From: Streptomyces puniciscabiei
Lineage (GTDB): Bacteria > Actinomycetota > Actinomycetes > Streptomycetales > Streptomycetaceae
NCBI RefSeq assembly: GCF_006715785.1
Contig: NZ_VFNX01000001.1
Location: forward strand, 5,498,001-5,562,000
Length of the DNA stretch: 64,000 nucleotides
Direction of reading: 5' to 3'
Part shown: positions 18,358 through 27,660 of the stretch, one piece after another
Layout of the letters: every line of letters starts with the position of its first letter
How positions within the stretch are numbered: position 1 is the stretch's first letter
Notes under the pieces: generated by a model
Databases searched by the model: none
Seen by the model: the letters and a program-made list of their open reading frames with translations, nothing else
Told to the model about the DNA's origin: nothing
Program-made: the position numbers and the translations under genes

Positions 18358-20036
18358 TTCGGCTCCTCCTGCCAGCGGTAGCCGCGCGGGGTCACCATCC
18401 GCCCGGCGATGATCCGGGTGGCGGTGTTGCCCACGGTCACGACCGTCATCATGTCGACCGTCGCCGGGTCGAGTTCGGCCAGCACCGTGACGCGGCTCGA
18501 CTCGTCCGGCCGGGACGCGTTGCGGACGACACCCACCGGCGTCGTCGGCTCCCGGTGCTCGGCGAGGATGCCGAGCGCCTTCGGCAGCTGCCAGTCCCGG
18601 CCCCGGGAGCGCGGGTTGTAGAAGGTCACGACGATGTCCGCCTCCGCCGCCGCCCGCACCCGCCGCTCGATGACCTCCCACGGCGTGTGCAGGTCGGACA
18701 GGCTGATGGACACGTGGTCGTGGCCCAGCGGCGCGCCCAGGACCGCACCGGCGGCCAGCGCGGCCGTCACCCCGGGCACCCCGATGACGTCGATGTCGTC
18801 CGAGGCCTCGGCGAGCGCGGGGGAGGCCATGGCGTACACGCCCGCGTCCCCGCTGCCGATCAGCGCGACCGCATGCCCCTTGCGGGCCTCGGCGACCGCC
18901 GTACGCGCCCGCTCCTCCTCGGCGCCGAGCCCCGACTCCAGCACCCGGGTGCCGGGCCGCAGCAGATCGCGGATCTGGTCCACGTACTGGTCGAGCCCGA
19001 CGAGCACCGAGGCCCGGCGCAGCTCGGCGGCCGCGCGCGGGGTCAGCAGGTCCCGGGCACCCGGTCCGAGCCCGACCACCGCGAGCCGCCCGCGCCCCGG
19101 CCGGCGTACGACGGCACAGGTCGCCATCGCGGGCCGAGCGCTCGACTTCCGCTTGGGTACGAGCAGTTCACCGCCGCGCACCAGGGCCGCCGCCTCGGCG
19201 ACCGACGGGGTGCCGACGGCGGCGAGCGGCGCGTCGGACGGGTTGGGCACCTCCACGGCGGCCAGTTCCTCGGCGGAGTACGTCACCAGCGGCACCCCCA
19301 GCCGCTCGGCGGCGGCCACGATGCCCGGTTCCCCCGCCTTGGCGTCCACGGTGGCGAGTTCGGCCACGGATTTCGGCGAGAGCCCCGCCTCGCGCAGCGC
19401 CCCCTCGACCAGCCCGAGGACCTCCTCCACCGGGGCACCCTTGGACGCGCCGACCCCGACCACCAGCGACGGCGGCCTCAGCAGCACCTCGCGCTCGCCC
19501 GGTGCGACGTCCCGGTCGGTGAGCCGGATGGTGTACGCCCCGTGCGGCACGGTCGGCAGCGGCGGCAGCGGCCACGTCGACTCGGCCTCCAACGCGACCG
19601 GTTCGCCGTCCAGCAGGGCGCGGGACACGGTCGCGACCGAGCCCTCGTACGGCAGCCCCAGCGTGTCCAGGCCCGCCAGCCCGACCGAGTCCGTCGCGGT
19701 CGTCACCACCGGCTCGGCACCCAGCAACTCGCCGACCTCCCGGGCGAGTTCGTTGGCGCCGCCGCCGTGCCCCCCGAGCAGCGACACCGCGAACCGGCCG
19801 CCCTCGTCCACGCACACCACACCGGGGTCGGCCGTCTTGTCGCCGAGCAGCGGCGCGAGCAGCCGTACCACCGCACCCGTCGCCAGGAAGCACACCAGCT
19901 GCTCGCACTCGGCGAACGCGGCCCGCACCGCCTCCCCGACGGGACCCTCGTACACCCGCGTCCGGTCCGGCCAGGCCGCCGCCAGCCGGTCCCGCGCCGC
20001 CGCCCCCGCCGCGGTGGCGGAAATCAGGCCGATCAC
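18354..20036 (-). CDS. cobJ: CbiG-CobJ fusion: lactone opening plus precorrin-3B C17-methyltransferase
   Basis: A 560-aa fusion. Residues about 1-310 resemble CbiG (FLATGAVVRLLAPLLGDKTADPGVVCVDEGG in part, GGHGGGANELAREV, VVGVGASKGAPVEEVLGLV), which opens the ring-A delta-lactone in the anaerobic route. Residues about 320-560 are a SAM methyltransferase (GLGPGARDLLTPRAAAEL, LIGSGDAGVYAMASPAL, VTFYNPRSRGRDWQL) that methylates C17 with ring contraction. GTG 20036 overlaps the cobL stop (GTGA). Fusing these two sequential steps is seen in actinobacteria. Confidence 0.92.
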   Translation of the reverse strand: MIGLISATAAGAAARDRLAAAWPDRTRVYEGPVGEAVRAAFAECEQLVCFLATGAVVRLLAPLLGDKTADPGVVCVDEGGRFAVSLLGGHGGGANELAREVGELLGAEPVVTTATDSVGLAGLDTLGLPYEGSVATVSRALLDGEPVALEAESTWPLPPLPTVPHGAYTIRLTDRDVAPGEREVLLRPPSLVVGVGASKGAPVEEVLGLVEGALREAGLSPKSVAELATVDAKAGEPGIVAAAERLGVPLVTYSAEELAAVEVPNPSDAPLAAVGTPSVAEAAALVRGGELLVPKRKSSARPAMATCAVVRRPGRGRLAVVGLGPGARDLLTPRAAAELRRASVLVGLDQYVDQIRDLLRPGTRVLESGLGAEEERARTAVAEARKGHAVALIGSGDAGVYAMASPALAEASDDIDVIGVPGVTAALAAGAVLGAPLGHDHVSISLSDLHTPWEVIERRVRAAAEADIVVTFYNPRSRGRDWQLPKALGILAEHREPTTPVGVVRNASRPDESSRVTVLAELDPATVDMMTVVTVGNTATRIIAGRMVTPRGYRWQEEPK

Positions 20037-21286
20037 TGAGCAACTCCTTCACTGGATGCCGGGGTTCTGACACCCCAGAGCAGAAACACGGGATTGGTCG
20101 CCGCGAGCCGGGTCACGTCCCCGGGGAGCGGCGCCAGGCGCGAGGACTGCAGCAGCACCCCGTCGCAGGTGAACCCGGCGGCCGTGAGCGCCTCGCGCAC
20201 GGCCGGCACCCGGTCCAGCGCGGCCATGGAGACCACGACCGTCCGCCGGGCGCGCCGCGCGCACGCGGCGACGATGCCGGGCAGCTCGCGCCCGCCGCCC
20301 CCGACGAACACGGCGTCCGGATCGTCGGCCAGCCCGTCCAGGGCGTCCGGTGCCGAGCCGTGCACCACGGCCACGTCCACACCGTGGGCGTGCGCGTTGG
20401 CGCGGATCCGCTCCACCCCGTCCGCCGCCTTCTCCACGGCGACGACGGCCGCGCCGAGCCGCGCGCACTCCACCGCCACCGAGCCCGAGCCGGCGCCGAC
20501 GTCCCACACCAGGTCGCCGAGACCAGGCCCCAGCCGGGCCAGCGCCAGCGCCCGTACCTCGAACTTGGTGATCATCGAGTCGCGGTGGGCGAACTCGCCC
20601 TCGGCCAGGGCCCACCGATCGGGCCGCGCGGGAACCCCGGCGACCGTACGCACCCCGCCCAGCGCCCGTGCCTCGTCCAGACACAGCACCACGCTCACCG
20701 CCGCACCCCAGTCACGGGCGGCGGCCTCGGCGGGCGTGACCCGTTCGACGCGCTCGTCCGCGGAGCCGAGGGCGGTGACGACGACGAGGACCCGCCCCGG
20801 CACGCACGCGTCGCCCTGCAGCGCCGCACCCAGCTCCGCCGGACCCGCGCCCGGCCCCGTCAGCACCGCCACCTTCGGCCGTGCCCGGCACACGTTGACC
20901 GCCGTACGCAGCTCCCTGCCGTGCGCGCTGACGACCACGGCGTCGTCCCACGGCAGCCCCACGCGCGCGAACGCGGCCGCGACGGACGAGACCCCGGGCC
21001 GCACGTCCAGCCGGTGCGCGCCGAACCGCTCGGCCAGCGCCCGCACGATCCCGAAGAACCCCGGGTCGCCGGAGGCCAGCACCAGCACCGGAAGCTCTTT
21101 GCCGACGTACTCGGCGATCGTGTCCAGGGCCGGTGCCAGCGGCCCGAGCACGACCCGCTCGGCACCCCCGGGCAGCCGTACCGCGTCCAGGTGCCGACGA
21201 CCGCCGACCACCAGCGCGGCCCCCGCGAGGACGTCCTCGGCGACCGGCGCGCCCGTACCCGTCCCCGTGCCGACGACCGTGATCAA
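20033..21286 (-). CDS. cobL: Precorrin-6Y C5,15-methyltransferase/decarboxylase CobL (CbiE-CbiT)
   Basis: A 417-aa bifunctional enzyme. The N-terminal half is CbiE-like SAM methyltransferase (VVGTGTGTGAPVAEDVLAGAALVVGG, LVLASGDPGFFGIVRAL), and the C-terminal half is CbiT-like (TKFEVRALALARLGPGLGDLVWDVGAGSGSVAVE in part, DAVFVGGGGRELPGIV). It methylates C5 and C15 and decarboxylates the ring-C acetate. The start appears to be TTG 21286, giving LITVVGTGTG with a 4-nt TTGA overlap on the cobM stop. No ATG or GTG nearby fits. Confidence 0.92.
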   Translation of the reverse strand: MITVVGTGTGTGAPVAEDVLAGAALVVGGRRHLDAVRLPGGAERVVLGPLAPALDTIAEYVGKELPVLVLASGDPGFFGIVRALAERFGAHRLDVRPGVSSVAAAFARVGLPWDDAVVVSAHGRELRTAVNVCRARPKVAVLTGPGAGPAELGAALQGDACVPGRVLVVVTALGSADERVERVTPAEAAARDWGAAVSVVLCLDEARALGGVRTVAGVPARPDRWALAEGEFAHRDSMITKFEVRALALARLGPGLGDLVWDVGAGSGSVAVECARLGAAVVAVEKAADGVERIRANAHAHGVDVAVVHGSAPDALDGLADDPDAVFVGGGGRELPGIVAACARRARRTVVVSMAALDRVPAVREALTAAGFTCDGVLLQSSRLAPLPGDVTRLAATNPVFLLWGVRTPASSEGVAQ

Positions 21287-22101
21287 CTCTTCGCCCGCTG
21301 CTCGCGCAGGGCCCGCCGGGCCTCCGGGTCGGCCTTGCGGTAGCCGTGGAAGTGCCCCGGGTGGTACAGGTGCGAGCGGGTGCCGTGCGCATCCAGTGCC
21401 GGGCCGACCAGGAACAGCGTGTGCTTCCAGAGCTTGTGCTCCTTGACCGTCTCCTCCAGCGTGCCGACCGTGCACCTCACGACCAGCTCTTCCGGCCAGG
21501 TCGCCTGGTAGGCGACGACCACGGGGGTGTCCGTCGGGTAGCCGCCCTCCAGCAGCTCGCGCACCAGCTGCCCGCTGCGCGCCGCCGACAGGAAGATCGC
21601 CATGGTGGTGCCGTGCCGGGCGAACTCGCGGACCTCCTCGCCGGGCGGCATCGGCGTCTTGCCGCCGCCCAGCCGGGTGAGGACGACGGACTGCGCGACC
21701 TCGGGGATGGTCAGCTCCCGCTGGGCGAGAGCCGCGACGGCCGAGAAGGCGGAGACCCCCGGTACGACCTCGGTCGCGATCCCGATCTCCGCGCACCGGT
21801 CCAGCTGCTCCTGGGTGCCGCCCCACAGCGCGGGGTCGCCGGAGTGGATCCGGGCCACCTTCAGCCCCTCGGCGTGGGCGCGCCGGTAGACGGCGACGAC
21901 CTCCTCCAGGGGCATGGTCGCCGAGTCCAGGACCTCCGCGTCCGCGCGCGCGTGCTCCAGGACCTCCGCCTGGACCAGGCTCGCCGCCCAGATCACCACG
22001 TCCGCCTCCGCGATGGCGCGCGCGGCGCGGAACGTCAGCAGGTCGGCGGCGCCGGGGCCGGCACCGACGAACGTCACCTTGCCGGTGGGGGCATCGGCCA
22101 T
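21283..22101 (-). CDS. cobM: Precorrin-4 C11-methyltransferase CobM
   Basis: A 272-aa SAM-dependent methyltransferase. The family motifs are FVGAGPGAADLLTFRAARAI, VARIHSGDPALWGGTQEQLD, and VVPGVSAFSAVAALAQRELT. It methylates C11 of precorrin-4. ATG 22101 is preceded by GAGAGGA and starts the second cobalamin operon (cobM-cobL-cobJ-cobH-cbiX-cobC). The 118-bp gap to the divergent ZIP gene must hold its promoter; I see no B12 box there. Confidence 0.94.
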   Translation of the reverse strand: MADAPTGKVTFVGAGPGAADLLTFRAARAIAEADVVIWAASLVQAEVLEHARADAEVLDSATMPLEEVVAVYRRAHAEGLKVARIHSGDPALWGGTQEQLDRCAEIGIATEVVPGVSAFSAVAALAQRELTIPEVAQSVVLTRLGGGKTPMPPGEEVREFARHGTTMAIFLSAARSGQLVRELLEGGYPTDTPVVVAYQATWPEELVVRCTVGTLEETVKEHKLWKHTLFLVGPALDAHGTRSHLYHPGHFHGYRKADPEARRALREQRAKS

Positions 22102-22219
22102 GGGAGGGGTCCTCTCGTACGGGATCACGAAGTGAAAAGCGGGGGAAATATCAGGTTCTGCGCCGATGTGGGCGTGGCCGGATGTGCGCGAGGGCACCTC
22201 CATCGGATAGCAAGGGCCT
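22102..22219. promoter_or_regulatory. Divergent promoter region cobM / ZIP transporter
   Basis: A 118-bp gap between divergent starts. An AT-rich patch (gtgaaaagcgggggaaatatc, in part, around 22126-22150) is the most likely core promoter for cobM. No B12-box (GCCACTG) on either strand and no convincing palindrome was found, so regulation here seems different from the riboswitch-controlled cobD operon. Confidence 0.4.
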
Positions 22220-22954
22220 ATGGCGGTCTTCGTCGCGCTCGGCGCGTTCCTGATGACGCTGGCCGGCGGCTGGACGGCACAGCGCGTGACCGACCGTCGG
22301 CACCTGGTCCTGGGCCTGGCCGGCGGTCTGATGCTCGGCGTGGTCGGCCTGGATCTGCTGCCGGAGGCGCTGCACGCCGCCGACCGCGAGATCTTCGGCG
22401 TACCCGCCGCACTGCTGCTGTTCGTGGCCGGATTCCTGCTGGCCCATCTGGTGGAGCGCACGCTGGCCGCACGGCAGGCGGCCCACGGCGGTGCAGAAGG
22501 GCACGACCACCGGGCGCCCGAGGTGGGCCTGACGGCCGCCGCCGCGATGGTCGGCCACAGCGCCATGGACGGCGTGGCCATCGGCGCGGCCTTCCAGGTG
22601 GGCGGCGGCATGGGCACGGCCGTGGCGCTCGCCGTGATCGCGCACGACTTCGCCGACGGCTTCAACACCTTCACCATCACGAGCCTGTACGGCAACGCCC
22701 GCCGCCGGGCGATCGGCATGCTGGTCGCCGACGCCTGCGCGCCCCTGCTCGGCGCCCTGTCGACCGCCTTCTTCCACATCCCCGAGCCGGTGCTCGGCGG
22801 CTACCTGGGCCTCTTCGGCGGCGTCCTGCTCTACCTCGCCGCCGCCGAGATCCTGCCCGAGGCCCACCACGAGCACCCCGCGCGGTCCACCCTGCTGTGC
22901 ACGGTGGCGGGCGCGGCCTTCATCTGGCTGGTGGTGGGTCTGTCCGGCGGCTGA
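22220..22954 (+). CDS. ZIP family metal transporter
   Basis: A 244-aa polytopic membrane protein of the ZIP family. The paired metal-binding helices are AAAMVGHSAMDGVAIGAAFQVG (H-x3-D/E pattern) and VIAHDFADGFNTFTI, and a short histidine-containing cytoplasmic loop (GAEGHDHRAPEVG) precedes them. ZIP proteins import divalent metals (Zn2+, Fe2+, Mn2+, sometimes Co2+). It sits alone on the plus strand between the two cobalamin operons, which makes cobalt a reasonable but unproven substrate. Confidence 0.87.
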   Translation: MAVFVALGAFLMTLAGGWTAQRVTDRRHLVLGLAGGLMLGVVGLDLLPEALHAADREIFGVPAALLLFVAGFLLAHLVERTLAARQAAHGGAEGHDHRAPEVGLTAAAAMVGHSAMDGVAIGAAFQVGGGMGTAVALAVIAHDFADGFNTFTITSLYGNARRRAIGMLVADACAPLLGALSTAFFHIPEPVLGGYLGLFGGVLLYLAAAEILPEAHHEHPARSTLLCTVAGAAFIWLVVGLSGG

Positions 22955-22977
22955 CCGTGCGGCGGGACAGCGGGTGC

Positions 22978-23709
22978 TCACAGCTTCCCGCCCCGTCCGC
23001 CGTCCCGCCGCGGGGGTGCGATCAGCGTCGACAGATACGGCAGCGGCGTCCCGTCCAGCTCGGCGGCCGGCCGCACCGACTCCTCCGGCAGGCCCAGCGC
23101 CGATCCCCACACCGCGTCCGCCAGCCGCCCGTTCTCCTTCAGCGCCTCGGCGACCTCGGCGGCCTGCCGCCCGAACTTGTACGCGACGACGGTCCCCGGC
23201 CCGGCCAGCGCCTCCTTGAGCACGGCGGACCCGGCGGTCACCGGCACCAGCGTCAGCGGCTCGGTGCCCTCGGTCAGCACCGCGCCGGACCGGGCCGCCA
23301 GATCCTGCATGGCGGTGATCCCGGGCACGGTCTCCACGACCACGTCCGGCATCAGCTCCGTGATGGTCTGGGCGAGATAGGTGAACGTGGAGTACACGTT
23401 GGGATCGCCGATGGTGGCGAAGGCGACGGATCCGTGCGCTGCGAGAAGCGCGGCGACCCGCCCGCCCGCCGCGTCCCAGGCGGCCTCGCGGCGCGCCCGG
23501 TCGGTCCGCTCGTTCAGCGCGAACACCACCCGGACGACCTTGTCCTCGGGCACGTAGTGCAACACGGTCGCCTCGGCCCGCCCGCGCTCCCCGGTGTCCA
23601 TCACGGGTACGACGACGACATCGGCGGCCCGCAGGGCGTTGACCCCCTTGACGGTCACCAGCTCCGGGTCACCGGGACCGACCCCGACTCCGACCAGCCT
23701 GCTGCTCAT
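22978..23709 (-). CDS. cobI: Precorrin-2 C20-methyltransferase CobI
   Basis: A 243-aa SAM-dependent methyltransferase that adds the C20 methyl to precorrin-2. The motifs are VGVGPGDPELVTVKGVNALR, VAFATIGDPNVYSTFTYLAQ, and VETVPGITAMQDLAARSG. ATG 23709 (MSSRLVGVG) forms an ATGA overlap with the cobB stop, so the four-residue longer frame is not chosen. It closes the cobD operon and is not fused to CobJ as in many actinobacteria, because CobJ here is fused to CbiG instead. Confidence 0.94.
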   Translation of the reverse strand: MSSRLVGVGVGPGDPELVTVKGVNALRAADVVVVPVMDTGERGRAEATVLHYVPEDKVVRVVFALNERTDRARREAAWDAAGGRVAALLAAHGSVAFATIGDPNVYSTFTYLAQTITELMPDVVVETVPGITAMQDLAARSGAVLTEGTEPLTLVPVTAGSAVLKEALAGPGTVVAYKFGRQAAEVAEALKENGRLADAVWGSALGLPEESVRPAAELDGTPLPYLSTLIAPPRRDGGRGGKL

Positions 23710-25055
23710 GACGTCCGGCACCTCTCCACGAACCGACGGGCGACACCGGGCTCGGACGCCCAGTGCGTGTGCAGATAACTCGCGTGCACGCCCCGCTGCA
23801 CGAAACCTTCGACCCGCCGGACGGGCGCCCGCACGCCCCAGGCGGGAGCCTCACCGACGCCGGGCTCGACGACCGTGCGATGGAACTCGTGCCCCCGCAT
23901 CCGGGTCCCGGCGACGGCCAGCACACTGTCCCCGACGGCCACGGCGTCCCGGTAGCCGAGGGTCAGCCGTTCCGTCATGCGCGCGGTGGCGTCCAGGACG
24001 CCGCACATCGGCTGCCCGTCCAGCTGGCGGCACAGGTAGAGCAGCCCGGCGCATTCGGCGGCGACGGGAGCACCGGCGAGGGCCAGTTCGGCGACGGCCT
24101 TCCGCAGCGGCTCGTTGGCGGACAGCTCGGCGGCGTACACCTCGGGGAAACCGCCGCCGATGACCAACCCGGCGGCGCCGTCGGGCAGTTGCTCGTCCCG
24201 GAGCGGATCGAAGGTGACGACCTCGGCACCGGCGGCGGTGAGCAGCTCGGTGTGCTCGGCGTAGGAGAAGGTGAACGCGGAACCACCGGCGACGGCGACC
24301 ACCTCACGCTTCCGCGTTGGGGTGACGGGCGGTTCCCACGGGGCGCAGGACAGGTCTCCCGCACTGCGCGCCAGTCCCAGCAGGGCCTGGAGATCGCAAC
24401 CGCGCTCCACCTGGGCGGCCATCGCCGCCACCGCGTCCGTCGCGCCGGACCGTCGCTCGGCCACCGGTACCAGTCCCAGATGGCGGGACGGCGTGTCCGC
24501 CTGAGGAACCCGCCGCAGCACCCCCAGCACGGGCACCCCTGACTGATCCAGCGCCTCCCGCAGCAACTCCTCATGCCGGTCGGACGCGACCTTGTTCAGG
24601 ATCACGCCCCCGACCCGCACCTCCGGATCCCAGGAAGCGAACCCGTGCACCAGCGCCGCCACCGACCGCGACTGCGACGACGCGTCGACGACGAGCACCA
24701 CCGGCGCCCGCAGCAGCTTGGCGACATGGGCGGTGGACGCCAGTTCACCCTCCCCGGCCGCCCCGTCGTACAGCCCCATCACGCCCTCGACCACGGCCAG
24801 GTCACAGCCCCGCGCCCCGTGCAGGAACAGCGGAGCGACCAGCTCCGGCCCGCACAGGTACGCGTCGAGGTTGCGCCCCACCCGCCCGGTCGCGAGGGCG
24901 TGGTACCCGGGGTCGATGTAGTCCGGCCCGACCTTGTGCGGGGACACGGCGAGCCCCCGCGCGGTGAACGCGGCCATCAGCCCCGTGGCGACGGTGGTCT
25001 TGCCGCTGCCCGACGAAGGCGCGGCGATGACCAGCCGAGGCACCGACGACGTCAC
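23706..25055 (-). CDS. cobB: Cobyrinic/hydrogenobyrinic acid a,c-diamide synthase CobB/CbiA
   Basis: A 449-aa ATP- and glutamine-dependent amidotransferase acting on the a and c carboxylates. The dethiobiotin-synthase-like N-terminal domain has the P-loop APSSGSGKTTVATGL and KVGPDYIDPGYH. The C-terminal class I glutaminase has the nucleophile cysteine in VAAECAGLLYLC and the histidine in VHASYLHTHW. GTG 25055 overlaps the cobO stop (GTGA); a second GTG lies one codon upstream. With late-insertion CobN next door, the substrate would be hydrogenobyrinate. Confidence 0.95.
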   Translation of the reverse strand: MTSSVPRLVIAAPSSGSGKTTVATGLMAAFTARGLAVSPHKVGPDYIDPGYHALATGRVGRNLDAYLCGPELVAPLFLHGARGCDLAVVEGVMGLYDGAAGEGELASTAHVAKLLRAPVVLVVDASSQSRSVAALVHGFASWDPEVRVGGVILNKVASDRHEELLREALDQSGVPVLGVLRRVPQADTPSRHLGLVPVAERRSGATDAVAAMAAQVERGCDLQALLGLARSAGDLSCAPWEPPVTPTRKREVVAVAGGSAFTFSYAEHTELLTAAGAEVVTFDPLRDEQLPDGAAGLVIGGGFPEVYAAELSANEPLRKAVAELALAGAPVAAECAGLLYLCRQLDGQPMCGVLDATARMTERLTLGYRDAVAVGDSVLAVAGTRMRGHEFHRTVVEPGVGEAPAWGVRAPVRRVEGFVQRGVHASYLHTHWASEPGVARRFVERCRTS

Positions 25056-25660
25056 CACTCGATGCCCTTCTGGCCCTTCTGCCCCACGTCCATGGGGTGC
25101 TTGACCTTGGACATGTCGGTGACGAGGTCGGCGAAGTCCACCAGCTTCTCCGGCGCGTTCCGCCCGGTGATCACCACATGCTGGGTACCGGGCCGGTTCC
25201 GCAGCACGTCCACGACCTCGTCGGTGTCCACCCACCCCCAGTGCATGGGGTAGGCGAACTCGTCCAGCACGTACAGCCGGTAGGTCTCGGCGGCCAGGTC
25301 CCGCTTGACCTGCTCCCAGCCCTCCCGGGCCTTCTCCTCGTTGGTCGCGTTGTCACCCTGGATGTCCCGCTGGACCCACGACCAGCCCTCGCCCATCTTG
25401 TGCCAGTCGACGGTGCCGCCCTCGCCGGAGGCGCCGAGCACCCGCAGGGCGTTCTCCTCGCCGACCTTCCACTTCGCGGACTTGACGAACTGGAACACCC
25501 CGATCGGCCACCCCTGGTTCCAGGCCCGCAGCGCGAGCCCGAACGCGGCGGTGGACTTGCCCTTGCCGACACCGGTGTGCACGACGACCAGCGGACGGTT
25601 GCGCCGCTGACGAGTCGTCAAGCCGTCATCGGGTACGACACTCGGCTGCCCCTGAGGCAT
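25052..25660 (-). CDS. cobO: Cob(I)yrinic acid a,c-diamide adenosyltransferase CobO
   Basis: A 202-aa CobA/CobO/BtuR-type enzyme that attaches the 5'-deoxyadenosyl group to Co(I). The P-loop is VVHTGVGKGKSTAAFGLALR. Other family segments are GVFQFVKSAKWKVGEE, LYVLDEFAYPMHWGWVD and HVVITGRNAPEKLVDFADLV. ATG 25660 shares one base with the chelatase stop (TAATG). It follows the metal-chelatase gene and precedes cobB, matching the order of the pathway. Confidence 0.95.
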   Translation of the reverse strand: MPQGQPSVVPDDGLTTRQRRNRPLVVVHTGVGKGKSTAAFGLALRAWNQGWPIGVFQFVKSAKWKVGEENALRVLGASGEGGTVDWHKMGEGWSWVQRDIQGDNATNEEKAREGWEQVKRDLAAETYRLYVLDEFAYPMHWGWVDTDEVVDVLRNRPGTQHVVITGRNAPEKLVDFADLVTDMSKVKHPMDVGQKGQKGIEW

Positions 25661-27660
25661 TACGCGGCCCTCCTGCTGCTGTTGCCCTGCACATCTCTGA
25701 CGAGACCGGCGATCGAGTCGGCCCGCAGCTCGTCCAGCGTGACGGCCGTACCGCCCAGCTCACCCGCGAGCTGCCCGGCGAGCCCGAGCCGCACCGGACC
25801 CGACTCGCAGTCCACGACCACCGACGCGACCCCCTCGGCCGCGAACAGCCGCGCCGCACGTCCGGCCAGCGCCACCGGCTCCGGACCACCCGTGGCCCGC
25901 CCGTCGGTCACCACCACGACCAGCGCCCGCCGCGCCGGATCCCGCAGCCGCTCCACCCGCAGCACCTCGTGCGCCCTGAGCAGCCCCGCCGCGAGCGGGG
26001 TACGGCCCCCGGTCGGCAGCGACCGGAGCCGGGCCGCCGCCGCGTCCACGGAGGAGGTCGGCGGCAGCGCGACCTCCGCCGAGGCACCCCGGAAGGTCAC
26101 CAGACCCACCTTGTCCCGCCGCTGATAGGCGTCCAGCAGCAGCGACAGCACAGCACCCTTGACCGCGCTCATCCGCTGCCGCGCCGCCATCGACCCGGAG
26201 GCGTCCACGACGAACAGCACGAGGTTGCCCTCGCGTCCCTCCCGCGTCGCCTGCCGCAGATCGTCCCGGCGGATCACCAGTCCCGGCCCGGACCGGCCGC
26301 GCGCCCGCTGGTGCGGGGCCGCGGCCTGCACGGTGGCGGCCAGATGCAGCTTGGTCAGCGCCCCCTGGGGACGGCGGGACCCGGTCGTCCGCCCGTGCTC
26401 GGTCCGCGCGCGCGAGCGCCGCCCGGCGGCACCCTCCCCGATCCCGGGCACGCTCAGCACCTTGGTCCGGAACGGCTCGGAGGCTTGTGCGGGAGCCTGC
26501 TCACCGGCACCGGCAGCCTGCGGTTCCCCGCCCTCACCGGCCTCGGGCCGCGCGGCGCCGTCCCCGCCGCCCTGTGGCCCCGAGTCGGGCCGCGGCCGAC
26601 CGCCGCCGGGACCGTCCGGGTCCGGATCGTCCTCACCGCTCCCGTCGTCCCCGGAGAACTGCTCCAGCGTCTCGTCCAGCTTGTCCTCGTCCAGCCCCGG
26701 CGCGTCGAAGGGGTTACGCCGCCTGCGGTGCGGCAGCGCCAGCAGCGCCGCCTGCCGCACGTCCTCGGCGAGGACGTCGGTCCGCCCGGCCCACGCGGCC
26801 AGCGCGGTCGCCGTACGCGCCATCACGATGTCGGCGCGCATGCCGTCCACCTCGAAGGCCGCGCAGGTCGCCGCGATCTGCCGCAGCGCACCGTCGCCCA
26901 GCCGCACCTGCGGCAGCAACTGCCGTGCCGCGACGATCCGTTGGCGTACGGAGGCCTCCTCCTCGGCCCACCGCGCGGCGAAACCGGCCGGGTCGTCGTC
27001 GTACGCCAGCCGGCGCCGTACCACCTCGACCCGCTGCTCCGGCTCCCGCGAGGCCGCGACCTCCACGGTCAGCCCGAACCGGTCCAGCAGCTGCGGGCGC
27101 AGCTCGCCCTCTTCGGGGTTCATGGTGCCGACCAGCAGGAAGCGGGCCGCGTGCCGCACGGAGACGCCCTCGCGCTCCACGTACGAGGCACCCATCGCCG
27201 CCGCGTCGAGCAGCAGGTCCACCAGGTGGTCGTGGAGGAGGTTGACCTCGTCGACGTAGAGGATCCCGCGGTGCGCGTCGGCCAGCAGGCCCGGCTGATA
27301 CGCCTTCACGCCCTCGGCGAGCGCCCGCTCGATGTCCAGGGCCCCGACCAGCCGGTCCTCGGAGGCGCCGACCGGCAGTTCGACCATCCGCGCGGGCCGC
27401 CGGGCACCGCCGCCCGGCTCGTGGGGGCCGTCCGGGCAGGACGGGTCCGGTGCCGCCGGGTCGCAGGAGAAGCGGCAGCCGGGCACCACGGCCACCTCCG
27501 GCAGCAGCACGGAAAGGGCCCGTACCGCCGTCGACTTGGCCGTGCCCTTCTCGCCGCGCACCAGCACACCGCCGACCGCCGGGGAGACGGCGTTCAGCAG
27601 CAGCGCGAGCCGCAGGTCGTCCTGACCGACAACGGCCGTGAAGGGGAAGGGGGTGGTCAC
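25660..27660 (-). CDS. Putative cobaltochelatase AAA/VWA subunit (ChlI-ChlD-like fusion)
   Basis: A 666-aa fusion of an AAA+ ATPase and a von Willebrand A domain, the partner of CobN. The AAA part (about 1-340) has Walker A RGEKGTAKSTAVRAL, Walker B GILYVDEVNLLHDHL and GTMNPEEGELRPQLLDRFGL. A low-complexity acidic/Pro-Gly linker follows (about 345-430). The VWA domain (about 480-660) carries the MIDAS motif LFVVDASGSMAARQRM. It powers cobalt insertion by CobN, replacing separate CobS and CobT. The GTG start overlaps the cobN stop (GTGA). Magnesium chelatase is unlikely given the context. Confidence 0.92.
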   Translation of the reverse strand: MTTPFPFTAVVGQDDLRLALLLNAVSPAVGGVLVRGEKGTAKSTAVRALSVLLPEVAVVPGCRFSCDPAAPDPSCPDGPHEPGGGARRPARMVELPVGASEDRLVGALDIERALAEGVKAYQPGLLADAHRGILYVDEVNLLHDHLVDLLLDAAAMGASYVEREGVSVRHAARFLLVGTMNPEEGELRPQLLDRFGLTVEVAASREPEQRVEVVRRRLAYDDDPAGFAARWAEEEASVRQRIVAARQLLPQVRLGDGALRQIAATCAAFEVDGMRADIVMARTATALAAWAGRTDVLAEDVRQAALLALPHRRRRNPFDAPGLDEDKLDETLEQFSGDDGSGEDDPDPDGPGGGRPRPDSGPQGGGDGAARPEAGEGGEPQAAGAGEQAPAQASEPFRTKVLSVPGIGEGAAGRRSRARTEHGRTTGSRRPQGALTKLHLAATVQAAAPHQRARGRSGPGLVIRRDDLRQATREGREGNLVLFVVDASGSMAARQRMSAVKGAVLSLLLDAYQRRDKVGLVTFRGASAEVALPPTSSVDAAAARLRSLPTGGRTPLAAGLLRAHEVLRVERLRDPARRALVVVVTDGRATGGPEPVALAGRAARLFAAEGVASVVVDCESGPVRLGLAGQLAGELGGTAVTLDELRADSIAGLVRDVQGNSSRRAA

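Noticed and set aside
22102..22219. Second B12 riboswitch upstream of cobM
   Set aside because: No GCCACTG box or the conserved core was found on either strand, and the gap of 118 bp is too short for a full one with leader.
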